Source: Kiritimatiellales bacterium (GTDB lineage: Bacteria; Verrucomicrobiota; Kiritimatiellia; Kiritimatiellales; Pontiellaceae). Taken from it: a stretch of 5,295 nucleotides of DNA. Both the position numbers and the translations under genes were made by a program. Shown one piece after another: positions 1-5,295 of this stretch. Numbering within the stretch: the stretch's first letter is position 1; the number at the start of each line of letters is the position of its first letter. The stretch is taken from assembly GCA_015486775.1 (NCBI GenBank), contig WFRA01000007.1, forward strand, positions 1-5,295, written 5' to 3'. The notes under the pieces were generated by a model. It did not search any database, had not been told where the DNA came from, and saw only the letters and a program-made list of their open reading frames with translations.

Positions 1-752
1 ACCCCTTTGGAGAGGACGTGCTTGAACGCGCTTTCGATGCCCAGCATCCGGTTGATGCCATCGGCGAACGGCCCGGCGGCATTCACGATCGAACGCGTCT
101 TGAGCTCCATAGTTTTCCCGGAAATCCGATCCTTCAGGGAGCAAGTCCAAAGCCCGTCGTTCCACTTGGCGGAGACGAGCTCCATGTAGTTGATCGCGCT
201 GCAGCCATAGTCGAGCGCCTTGCGGACAAAGCCGAAGGCGAAGCGCGAATCGTTGTCGACCAGGCGGCAGTCGGAATATTCCAACCCGCCCATGACCCGG
301 TCGGCCTTGACCATCGGCGCCTTGTTGCGGATGGTGGAGCGGCTCAGCAGCAAGGGCGGCCGGGTCTGGAACCTGCCCATGAACCAATAGAGGAGCGCCC
401 CCATGTAGACCATGTAGTGCGGCATGCGGAAGCCCTTGGCGATACTGGTGAAAAAGCGGGTTTCCTCCACCTGGTTGGGATAGACCTTCATTAGCTGGTT
501 GCGCGACTTGCACAGCTTCCACACCAGCTTGAACTCCAGGGTTTCAAGATACTTGATCCCGCCCCACGCCAAGTTGGAACTCTCCTGCGAAGTGAACGAC
601 GCAAAGTCGGCCTTGTCGACAATCGTGACCTTTGCCCCCTTGCCCGCCAGCGCGGCGGCCGCCACGGCACCATTGATTCCCGCCCCGACCACCAGACAAT
701 CCTGGGTTTCGCCCACGGCTTTTTCCACACACGTTGCTCTAAATTTACTCAT
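1..752 (-). CDS. glpD: FAD-dependent glycerol-3-phosphate dehydrogenase, GlpD-like (N-terminal 250 residues; truncated by window edge)
   Basis: This family oxidises sn-glycerol 3-phosphate to dihydroxyacetone phosphate at the inner face of the cytoplasmic membrane and passes electrons to quinone. The visible part is the FAD-binding half. Residues 20-28 form the dinucleotide fold (LVVGAGING), with the ribose-binding acidic residue D46 at the end of the second strand (TIVDKADF). TSQESSN (54-60) and WGGIKYLE (63-70) fill the place of the family block T-S-x-x-S-S-K-x-x-H-G-G-x-R-Y. Further matches are EYSDCRLVDND (158-168) and the second FAD motif IVNAAGPFADG (222-232). The reading ends at HVLSKG, just before the conserved Gly-Ser-His segment of GlpD. 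The ATG at 752-750 is preceded by AGGGG at 8 nt and GAGG directly adjacent. Family members have about 500 residues or more, so roughly half is missing and the C-terminal substrate-binding residues cannot be checked. The signature carries N, W and K where E. coli GlpD has K, H and R, so this is a divergent subfamily. Another FAD-dependent oxidoreductase of the same fold remains possible. Confidence 0.82.
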   Translation of the reverse strand, partial: MSKFRATCVEKAVGETQDCLVVGAGINGAVAAAALAGKGAKVTIVDKADFASFTSQESSNLAWGGIKYLETLEFKLVWKLCKSRNQLMKVYPNQVEETRFFTSIAKGFRMPHYMVYMGALLYWFMGRFQTRPPLLLSRSTIRNKAPMVKADRVMGGLEYSDCRLVDNDSRFAFGFVRKALDYGCSAINYMELVSAKWNDGLWTCSLKDRISGKTMELKTRSIVNAAGPFADGINRMLGIESAFKHVLSKG

Positions 753-827
753 CCTCAATACCCCTGCCCATTTGTTGCGATTGAATTTCTCCCGAACCTA
801 AATGATGCTCCCCCCCCTGTGCAACCT

Positions 828-833
828 TTTATA
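828..833 (-). promoter_or_regulatory. Putative -10 box of the glpD-like gene
   Basis: Read on the minus strand, TATAAA lies in an AT-rich stretch (about 828-855) between the rsmB stop and the glpD-like start. It matches the sigma70 -10 consensus at five of six positions. No good -35 hexamer sits 16-18 nt upstream (CAGACT at 17 nt). Transcription from here would give a leader of about 70 nt containing a run of eight G. Local AT richness in a GC-rich window supports a promoter, but the assignment rests on one hexamer. Confidence 0.3.
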
Positions 834-896
834 TTCATGAAAATTTATTCAGTCTGGCCACAGAAAAACCCAGCGGGCAGCGGGCATGTGTGGAGC

Positions 897-2174
897 CTAT
901 TCCTCCCGGCGGATGACGGCGGCGAAGGCACCGTCGGTTCCAGACTTTGGAGGGAAGGCCATGCGAGCCTTGGTCTTGCTGAATCCGGGATGCTCGCGCA
1001 CCCAGTGGGCGACGAGATCCTCGTTTTCCTCGGGCTCCAAGCTACATGTGCTGTAGACGATCCGCCCGTTTTCCCTGAGCAGTTCGGCGCAGGCGGAAAG
1101 AATGGCATACTGTGTTTCGGCAATGGCCTTGAGGCGGTTGGTGTTCACCCGCCAGCGGGCATCGATGCGGCGGCGCAGCACCCCGGTATTCAGGCAAGGC
1201 ACGTCGAGCAGGATGGCATCGAACTTCCGGTCGCCCAGCGCCTTTTCCGGGGCAAGGGCATCGCCCTGTACCAGCTCGACCCAGCCATCGAGGCCGAGAC
1301 GCTGCATGTTTTCGCGCAGGACGGCGATGCGGTCGTCGTGCAGATCCATCGCGACGAGCTCGCCCTCGCCGCGCATGCGCGAGGCCAGCATGGCGGTCTT
1401 GCCGCCCGGCGCGGCGCAGGCGTCGAGCACCGACTCGCCGGGGAAAGGGCGCAGCAGGTCGACCGGGACGGAAGTGGCGGGATCCTGGACCGTGAACCAG
1501 CCCTCGGCATAGCCGGGCAGTTTTCGCACGGCCAGCCCGCGCGGCAGGGTGTAGAATTTTTCGCGGTCGCTGAAGGGATGAAGCTTAAGCTCGACGCCCG
1601 CCCCGGCCATCTTGGCCACAAGCTCTTCGGGGGCAATTGCGGCCTGCTCGACGCGCAGGATGGTTTCGGGCGGTTGGTTGTTCCACTCGGCCAGCTTGCG
1701 TGCTTCGACCTCGCCATACTGGCGGCTCCAGCGCTGGAGCAGGAAGTCGGGATGCGAGAGGCGGATATCGTCAGGCTGGCGTTCCAGCTCCTGGAAAATC
1801 TGCTCGCGCTCGCGCTGGGCGCGGCGCAGGACGGCATTGATCATTCCGGCATTGCCATGGCCGCCGGGTCGGCCCTTGGCGGCCTCGACGGTCTCGTTGA
1901 GCGCGGCGTATTCCTCGACGTTGTCCATGAAGAGTAGTTGGTAGAGACCCACATAGAGCACCGCCTTGAAAAAGGGTTCGGGCTCCTTGGCCACCATCCC
2001 CTCTTCCAGCCATTGGAGAATATTATATTTGCGCACCACCCCGTTCACGACCTCCATCACAAAGGCGTGGTCGTGCTCGACCTTGGCAAGCTGGCGATCG
2101 GGAAAGCGGCGGTCCACCATCCACTGTGCGACGATCTCCGCAGCCACCAGCCGACTGTTTTTCTTTTTTTGCAT
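897..2174 (-). CDS. rsmB: 16S rRNA (cytosine(967)-C(5))-methyltransferase RsmB
   Basis: RsmB uses S-adenosylmethionine to methylate C5 of cytosine 967 in 16S rRNA. The protein has 425 residues, against 429 in E. coli. Residues about 4-120 form the NusB-like RNA-binding helical domain, with the typical LYQLLFMDNVEEYAALNETVE (about 77-97) and NAVLRR (113-118). The NOL1/NOP2/Sun methyltransferase domain follows: FTVQDPATS (227-235), SAM-binding motif I DACAAPGGKT (251-260), motif II at 275-282, QGDA (303-306), motif IV LDVPC with C327, and motif VI STCS with the nucleophile C377. The two cysteines match C325 and C375 of E. coli. Motif IV reads PCLNTG where PCSxTG is usual. The C-terminus has TDGAF where TDGFF is common. 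The ATG at 2174 is preferred over an in-frame ATG at 2225: AAAGGA lies 5 nt upstream of 2174, the extra 17 residues resemble nothing in the family, and the probable promoter would overlap the upstream ATG. The stop is TAG at 899-897. The gene is divergent from the ankyrin gene and has no close operon partner upstream. Confidence 0.96.
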   Translation of the reverse strand: MQKKKNSRLVAAEIVAQWMVDRRFPDRQLAKVEHDHAFVMEVVNGVVRKYNILQWLEEGMVAKEPEPFFKAVLYVGLYQLLFMDNVEEYAALNETVEAAKGRPGGHGNAGMINAVLRRAQREREQIFQELERQPDDIRLSHPDFLLQRWSRQYGEVEARKLAEWNNQPPETILRVEQAAIAPEELVAKMAGAGVELKLHPFSDREKFYTLPRGLAVRKLPGYAEGWFTVQDPATSVPVDLLRPFPGESVLDACAAPGGKTAMLASRMRGEGELVAMDLHDDRIAVLRENMQRLGLDGWVELVQGDALAPEKALGDRKFDAILLDVPCLNTGVLRRRIDARWRVNTNRLKAIAETQYAILSACAELLRENGRIVYSTCSLEPEENEDLVAHWVREHPGFSKTKARMAFPPKSGTDGAFAAVIRREE

Positions 2175-2179
2175 AGAAG

Positions 2180-2185
2180 TCCTTT
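2180..2185 (-). promoter_or_regulatory. Shine-Dalgarno site that fixes the rsmB start
   Basis: On the minus strand AAAGGA is followed by 5 nt and then the ATG at 2174. The competing in-frame ATG at 2225 has no purine-rich stretch upstream. This site is therefore the main reason for choosing the shorter reading. It is part of an 11-nt sequence that recurs at 2257-2267. Confidence 0.7.
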
Positions 2186-2212
2186 CGCGATGCGTTCTTG
2201 AAAATCCGGGGC

Positions 2213-2240
2213 ATACTATCGGCATCGCTGGAATTCACAA
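2213..2240 (-). promoter_or_regulatory. Putative sigma70-type promoter of rsmB
   Basis: On the minus strand TTGTGA (2240-2235) and TAGTAT (2218-2213) are separated by 16 nt. Each matches its sigma70 consensus at four of six positions. Transcription would begin near 2206, giving a leader of about 30 nt before the ATG at 2174, and would exclude the upstream ATG at 2225, which lies in the spacer. Found by eye, so chance matches are possible. Confidence 0.35.
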
Positions 2241-2245
2241 ACCAT

Positions 2246-2282
2246 TTCAATCCGAATCCTTTCGCGAAGCCTCGGATTTGAA
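2246..2282. repeat. Imperfect inverted repeat with a palindromic loop in the divergent promoter region
   Basis: TTCAATCCGA (2246-2255) pairs with TCGGATTTGAA (2272-2282) over 10 bp with one bulged T. The 16-nt loop contains the perfect 8-bp palindrome TTCGCGAA (2261-2268). The element sits between the putative rsmB promoter and the putative promoter of the ankyrin gene. It has no T-run on either side, so an intrinsic terminator is unlikely. An operator for a dimeric regulator acting on one or both divergent genes fits the position, but no regulator gene is present in the window. Confidence 0.5.
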
Positions 2283-2311
2283 TTGAAGAGGCCGTGCGGT
2301 TCCTGTAGAAC
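2283..2311 (+). promoter_or_regulatory. Putative sigma70-type promoter of the ankyrin-repeat gene
   Basis: TTGAAG (2283-2288) and TAGAAC (2306-2311) are separated by exactly 17 nt, each matching the sigma70 consensus at four of six positions. A start near 2318 would leave about 22 nt before the ATG at 2340. The in-frame TTG at 2283 would then lie in the -35 box and could not be the start codon. The inverted repeat at 2246-2282 directly abuts the -35 element. This is a visual match only. Confidence 0.3.
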
Positions 2312-2339
2312 GTCCGGTCTGTTTGATGGGAAATATACT

Positions 2340-3686
2340 ATGGCGGATCTATTCATTGTTCGGTCACGGCTGAAGGCGACCCTGTGGTTTGTCGGCGCGG
2401 CTCTCGCGGGCGCCCTGCTCGGCGCCTGGGATGCCTGGGGCCGGATTGGCCTAGGGGGCGAGGGGGTGCCGCGCTTCTACCTTTTCGCTTCGGCGGCCGG
2501 TGCTCTGGCTCTGGCCTGGGCGGGGCTGCTCGTTGTTTTCCTGGCCATCGGAAAACTGATGCGTCCCGACCGCTGGCAGAATAGCTGGCTCCCGCGCGTC
2601 CAGTGGTGGGCGGTGGGCACCGTGGCCTTGCTGCTGCTGGTCGTTGCCGGAGGGATTGTCCTGCACCGGCTTTCGCTGGAGGCGGCGGACGAGTTCGGCC
2701 TGTTGAAGAGGGGGCGGGTCTCCGCGCTCCGCGACTACATCGGCGAGCACCCCGAAGCGCTGGTGCGGAGGGACAGGAAGAGCGGGCGGACGTTGCTCGA
2801 TACGGCCCTGGAATCCGGCAATGCGGAGGTGGCCGACATGCTGCTTTCGCTCGGCGGGGCATCCACCAACGGCATCGACGGCTGGGTGGCACCGATGCTC
2901 GGCAACCTCCCGATGGTTGAAACCCTGCTGCGGCACGGTGCCGACCCGGATGCGCCGGATGCCGCCGACCGGGTTCCGGTCTACTACGCCGCCAGAACGG
3001 GAAACACGAATGCACTGGCGTTGCTGCTCGATGCCGGCGCGGATGTGGACGCACGTAGCGCCTCCTCGCAGACGCCCTTGCAGCTGGCCGTCATGGAGGA
3101 CGACCTGGCTGCGGCTAGGATGCTCGTGGAACATGGTGCCGATCCCAACCAGATCGACCGCAGCGGCGACACCGCCCTGCACAAGGCGGTGCGGCGGAGG
3201 AATGCCGAAGCCGTCCGCTACCTGCTGGAGCATGGCGCCGATCCCCGCATCTTCAACTTCGAGGGAATGGCGCCGATCCATATTGCGGCGTTCAACGGGC
3301 AGGACGAACTGGTGAAAATATTTCTGGAAAAGCCGGGGCAGGCGGGACTCGTCGGCAAGGCCAACCGCACCGCTTTCGACTATGCCCTGCGCCGGCATAA
3401 ATACGGCACTGCCCGGCTCTTGCTCGAAAACGGCGCGGACATCGACCGCGTCATGGAGAATGGATACACGGCCACCCATATCATGCTGATTGCCCGCGAC
3501 TACGAGGTGGTGAAGTTTTTGATTGAGGAGGGCGCCGATGTGCGGATTGCCGACAACAAGGGCGAGACCGCCTATTTCTTCATGCGCAAAAAGCAGTTGC
3601 AGTCCCTGATCGACCTGATCGACGCGCGCGACCATCCCGAAAAGGCCGCCGGAACCAACGCGGTGGAGGCGGCGGAGGCGCCCTGA
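2340..3686 (+). CDS. Membrane-anchored ankyrin-repeat protein of unknown function
   Basis: The 448-residue protein begins with three hydrophobic segments (about 13-34, 47-71 and 89-109), followed by an ankyrin domain to about residue 431. Repeats in exact 33-residue register start at 208, 241, 274, 307, 340, 373 and 406. More degenerate units lie at 147-180 and 181-207, the latter about six residues short. A capping helix pair covers about 115-146. Typical signatures are LLDAGADVDAR, TALHKAV and LLEHGADP. Ankyrin repeats bind proteins, but the partner and role cannot be told from sequence. Positive charges cluster before segment 1 (R8, R10, K12) and between segments 2 and 3 (K72, R75, R78, R86). 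The positive-inside rule would therefore place the ankyrin domain outside the cytoplasmic membrane. The ATG at 2340 is chosen because hydrophobic segment 1 follows it closely. An in-frame TTG at 2283 would add 19 unremarkable residues and overlaps a possible promoter. The Shine-Dalgarno sequence is weak (GGGA, 8 nt away). The stop is TGA at 3684-3686. Confidence 0.9.
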   Translation: MADLFIVRSRLKATLWFVGAALAGALLGAWDAWGRIGLGGEGVPRFYLFASAAGALALAWAGLLVVFLAIGKLMRPDRWQNSWLPRVQWWAVGTVALLLLVVAGGIVLHRLSLEAADEFGLLKRGRVSALRDYIGEHPEALVRRDRKSGRTLLDTALESGNAEVADMLLSLGGASTNGIDGWVAPMLGNLPMVETLLRHGADPDAPDAADRVPVYYAARTGNTNALALLLDAGADVDARSASSQTPLQLAVMEDDLAAARMLVEHGADPNQIDRSGDTALHKAVRRRNAEAVRYLLEHGADPRIFNFEGMAPIHIAAFNGQDELVKIFLEKPGQAGLVGKANRTAFDYALRRHKYGTARLLLENGADIDRVMENGYTATHIMLIARDYEVVKFLIEEGADVRIADNKGETAYFFMRKKQLQSLIDLIDARDHPEKAAGTNAVEAAEAP

Positions 3687-3689
3687 GCG

Positions 3690-3725
3690 CTTCCAGGGTT
3701 TGGAAGGGGATTTCCAAGGATTGGA
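3690..3725. repeat. Tandem pair of TTCCA/TGGAA dyad motifs after the ankyrin gene
   Basis: Two imperfect palindromes lie 21 bp apart. The first is CTTCCA-GGGTT-TGGAAG (3690-3706), a 6-bp stem with a 5-nt loop. The second is TCCAA-GGA-TTGGA (3713-3725), a 5-bp stem with a 3-nt loop. Aligned from 3691 and 3712 the units agree at 12 of 15 positions. The four arms alternate, so a third hairpin, TTGGAA (3700-3705) with TTCCAA (3712-3717), competes with both. The pair begins 3 nt after the ankyrin stop codon, and only a four-T run follows at 3729-3732. A weak terminator, a dispersed intergenic repeat, or a protein-binding site upstream of the DUF4404 gene would all fit. A -10-like GATAAT lies just downstream at 3738-3743. 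Confidence 0.55.
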
Positions 3726-3763
3726 TGCTTTTGGCACGATAATGGCTTTCATGGCATGGAATC

Positions 3764-3781
3764 TCCGGTTTTCCCGGAAAA
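3764..3781. repeat. Short palindrome between the ankyrin and DUF4404 genes
   Basis: TTTTCC-C-GGAAAA (3769-3781) is perfectly symmetric about one base. Overlapping it, TCCGG (3764-3768) and CCGGA (3774-3778) form a 5-bp stem with a 5-nt loop. It lies about 80 bp upstream of the DUF4404 start codon, in the region that should hold the promoter of the DUF4404-ugd unit. Its length allows chance occurrence. The rest of 3726-3859 shows no convincing -35/-10 pair. Confidence 0.3.
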
Positions 3782-3859
3782 TTTGGCGCGATAAAACTGG
3801 AAGCGCGGCGGCTTTTTAACCAAGATGCGCGTTTATTTAAAAGAAGAACGGGGAATCGA

Positions 3860-4111
3860 ATGCCACACAGGGAAATAAAAAAGACGATTGGCGAACTGAA
3901 GGCCGAGCTTGAAAAAACGCCGAAGGAGACCGGTTTTTTCGAGGAAAAACTGGAGCAGGCCCGGGAGGGGATCGAACGCTACACGCCCGAAGCCCTCCGC
4001 GAGCTTTCCGAAACCTTGCAGCGCGAGGCCGACGAATTCGAGGTGGAGCACCCGCGCGTCGCCGCGCTGATCAACCAAATCTCGACTTCGCTGAGCAACC
4101 TTGGAATCTAA
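3860..4111 (+). CDS. DUF4404 family protein
   Basis: This small protein of 83 residues is charged and largely helical. The first part (about 4-40) is rich in Lys and Glu and looks like an amphipathic or coiled-coil helix. The C-terminal block FEVEHPRVAALINQIS (60-75), followed by SLSNLGI (77-83), is the hallmark of the DUF4404 family, whose function is unknown. There is no signal peptide, membrane segment or catalytic motif. The ATG at 3860 follows GGGGA at 5 nt and gives the usual family length. Its TAA stop (4109-4111) overlaps the Shine-Dalgarno sequence of the UDP-glucose dehydrogenase gene, so the two are almost certainly co-transcribed and perhaps translationally coupled. Family membership is recognised from the C-terminal motif. 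Any link to sugar-nucleotide metabolism is inferred from position only. Confidence 0.9.
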   Translation: MPHREIKKTIGELKAELEKTPKETGFFEEKLEQAREGIERYTPEALRELSETLQREADEFEVEHPRVAALINQISTSLSNLGI

Positions 4112-4116
4112 AGGAG
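4111..4116 (+). promoter_or_regulatory. Strong Shine-Dalgarno site of ugd overlapping the upstream stop codon
   Basis: AAGGAG lies 7 nt before the ATG at 4124, and its first base is the last base of the DUF4404 TAA stop. It is the strongest ribosome-binding site in the window. The arrangement lets ribosomes finishing the upstream gene re-initiate on ugd. Confidence 0.8.
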
Positions 4117-4123
4117 AAGAACA

Positions 4124-5295
4124 ATGACTAAAATCTGTTGTATTGGAGCTGGATATGTTGGCGGACCGACCATGGCGATGATCGCCAAGCAGTGTCCGGA
4201 TGTGCAGGTCATGGTGGTGGACATCAACGCGGAGCGCATCGCCGCGTGGCAGTCCGACGAGCTGCCGATCTACGAGCCGGGGCTCGACAGAGTCGTCAAG
4301 GCGGCGCTGGGACGCAACCTCTTCTTTTCCACCGATGTCGATCAGGGCATCCGCGACGCCGACATTGTCTTCGTGAGCGTCAACACCCCCACCAAGACCT
4401 TTGGCGAGGGGGCGGGCTGCGCATCCGACCTCCAATATTGGGAACTCTGCGCCCGGCGCATCAAGGAGGTCTCCACCTCCGACAAGATCATTGTCGAAAA
4501 GAGCACCCTGCCGGTTCGCACCGCCGAGGCGATGGAGCGCGTGCTGCACGCCGGCGACAACCCCGTCCATTTCGAGGTGCTCTCCAATCCCGAGTTCCTG
4601 GCCGAGGGTACTGCGGTCTCCGACCTGGAGGATCCCGATCGCGTACTGATCGGCGGGCACCAGACCGAGTCCGGCAAAAAGGCGATCCAGACACTCGTCG
4701 ACATCTACGCCCAGTGGATTCCGCGTGAGCGCATCTTAACCGCCAACCTCTGGTCGGCCGAGCTCTCCAAGCTCACGGCCAACGCCTTCCTAGCTCAGCG
4801 CGTCAGCTCAATCAACGCCATCTCCGCCCTATGCGAGGCCACCGAGGCCGACGTGGCCGAGGTGGCGCACTCCATCGGCACCGACAGCCGCATCGGCTCC
4901 AAGTTCCTCAAGGCCAGCATCGGCTTTGGCGGTTCCTGCTTCAAGAAGGACATCCTCAACCTAGTCTACCTCTGCGAAAGCTACGGCCTCCAGGAGCCGG
5001 CCGACTATTGGCGGCAGGTGGTCACGATGAACGAGTTTCAGGAGTCACGCTTTGTCACCAACATGCTCCGCAACATGTTCAACACCATCGCTGGCAAGCG
5101 CATCGCCGTGCTGGGCTTCGCTTTCAAGGCCGACACCGGCGACACCCGCGAAAGCCCGGCCATCAAGGTTTGCCGCAAGCTGGCGGCGGAACACGCCAAG
5201 GTGGTGGTGAGCGACCCCAAGGCCCTCGCGAACGCCAAGATCGAGATGCCCGAGCTGGTCGACCAGATCGAGTTCGAGCTCGATCCCTACAAGGC
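4124..5295 (+). CDS. ugd: UDP-glucose 6-dehydrogenase, animal-type (N-terminal 390 residues; truncated by window edge)
   Basis: The enzyme oxidises UDP-glucose to UDP-glucuronate with two NAD+, in the cytoplasm, supplying uronic acid for capsule, exopolysaccharide or envelope glycans. The NAD-binding motif is [11 protein letters not shown] (6-16), with D33 at the end of the second strand. Other conserved blocks are LPIYEPGL (47-54), VSVNTPTKT (84-92), EKSTLPVR (125-132), [11 protein letters not shown] (154-164), PDRVLIGG (171-178), [16 protein letters not shown] (211-226, with K216), the active-site segment [10 protein letters not shown] (267-276, nucleophile C272) and [14 protein letters not shown] (331-344). 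K216 and C272 correspond to K220 and C276 of human UGDH. Many stretches match animal UGDH more closely than the shorter E. coli-type Ugd, including [13 protein letters not shown] at the N-terminus. The reading is open at the right edge after DPYK. Against a human length of 494, about 100 residues of the UDP-binding C-terminal domain are missing. The ATG at 4124 has an ideal ribosome-binding site. All visible catalytic residues are intact. Confidence 0.96.
   Translation, partial: MTKICCIGAGYVGGPTMAMIAKQCPDVQVMVVDINAERIAAWQSDELPIYEPGLDRVVKAALGRNLFFSTDVDQGIRDADIVFVSVNTPTKTFGEGAGCASDLQYWELCARRIKEVSTSDKIIVEKSTLPVRTAEAMERVLHAGDNPVHFEVLSNPEFLAEGTAVSDLEDPDRVLIGGHQTESGKKAIQTLVDIYAQWIPRERILTANLWSAELSKLTANAFLAQRVSSINAISALCEATEADVAEVAHSIGTDSRIGSKFLKASIGFGGSCFKKDILNLVYLCESYGLQEPADYWRQVVTMNEFQESRFVTNMLRNMFNTIAGKRIAVLGFAFKADTGDTRESPAIKVCRKLAAEHAKVVVSDPKALANAKIEMPELVDQIEFELDPYK

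Noticed and set aside
864..885. Possible terminator of rsmB (minus strand: GC-rich repeat then five T)
   Set aside because: The T-run is present, but the only stem directly before it is 3 bp (CCC-GCT-GGG). The GC-rich part is a direct 7-nt repeat (GCCCGCT twice) with no stable hairpin.
1782..1796. TTCCAG-CTC-CTGGAA palindrome inside rsmB, resembling the motifs at 3690-3725
   Set aside because: It lies within conserved coding sequence and has different central bases. One copy of this length is expected by chance, as is the weaker match near 2005-2017.
819..1937. Long plus-strand open frame (372 codons) opposite rsmB
   Set aside because: It lies antisense to a gene with complete RsmB motifs. 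It has no recognisable domain and low-complexity Ala/Gly/Arg composition, as expected of a high-GC shadow frame.
2175..2225. Seventeen-residue N-terminal extension of RsmB starting at 2225
   Set aside because: It has no ribosome-binding site and no family similarity, and the start lies inside the probable rsmB promoter. The start at 2174 has AAAGGA at 5 nt.
2283..2339. TTG start adding 19 residues to the ankyrin protein
   Set aside because: The added residues (many Cys, Gly and Ser) lie before the natural N-terminus and overlap a plausible promoter. The ATG at 2340 fits the membrane topology.
2451..3752. Long minus-strand open frame (433 codons) opposite the ankyrin gene
   Set aside because: The plus-strand frame has regular 33-residue ankyrin repeats and membrane segments. 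The antisense product only mirrors the repeat periodicity and resembles no family.
3742..3819. Possible 25-residue peptide gene in the gap before DUF4404
   Set aside because: It has no Shine-Dalgarno sequence, overlaps a palindrome and has no recognisable similarity. A frame this short is expected by chance.
3833..4660. Minus-strand open frame (275 codons) opposite the DUF4404 and ugd genes
   Set aside because: It spans two clearly recognised plus-strand genes and the gap before them, and shows no motif of its own.

Overview
This window of about 60% or higher GC looks like chromosomal DNA of a free-living bacterium. It carries five protein genes, two of them cut by the window ends, and no RNA genes, CRISPR arrays, insertion sequences or phage genes. 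The organism is most likely a Gram-negative member of the Planctomycetes-Verrucomicrobia-Chlamydiae (PVC) group, perhaps Verrucomicrobiota or Kiritimatiellota. This is a low-confidence inference from three signs: an animal-type UDP-glucose dehydrogenase, a divergent GlpD-like oxidoreductase and a DUF4404 protein. No ribosomal RNA or marker gene is present to settle it.

Left part, minus strand (1-2174): first in transcription order is rsmB, encoding the 16S rRNA m5C967 methyltransferase. After a 144-bp gap comes the start of a glpD-like, FAD-dependent glycerol-3-phosphate dehydrogenase gene that runs off the left edge. The gap holds a likely -10 box and a run of eight G (minus strand) in the probable glpD leader.

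Middle (2175-2339): a divergent intergenic region with sigma70-like promoter elements facing both ways. Between them lies a long imperfect inverted repeat with an 8-bp palindrome in its loop.

Right part, plus strand (2340-5295): first is a 448-residue protein with three predicted membrane segments followed by roughly nine ankyrin repeats. A 173-bp gap follows, holding two tandem copies of a dyad-symmetric TTCCA/TGGAA motif and a further palindrome. Last comes a tight two-gene unit: a small DUF4404 protein, then UDP-glucose 6-dehydrogenase, whose Shine-Dalgarno sequence overlaps the DUF4404 stop codon. The dehydrogenase supplies UDP-glucuronate for polysaccharide or envelope glycan synthesis and is cut by the right edge.

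The genes do not form one pathway: rRNA modification, glycerophosphate oxidation, an unknown membrane ankyrin protein, and nucleotide-sugar synthesis. I found no convincing new multi-gene system. The points most worth a second look are the tandem palindromes, the predicted periplasmic ankyrin domain, the DUF4404-ugd coupling and the inverted repeat in the divergent promoter region.
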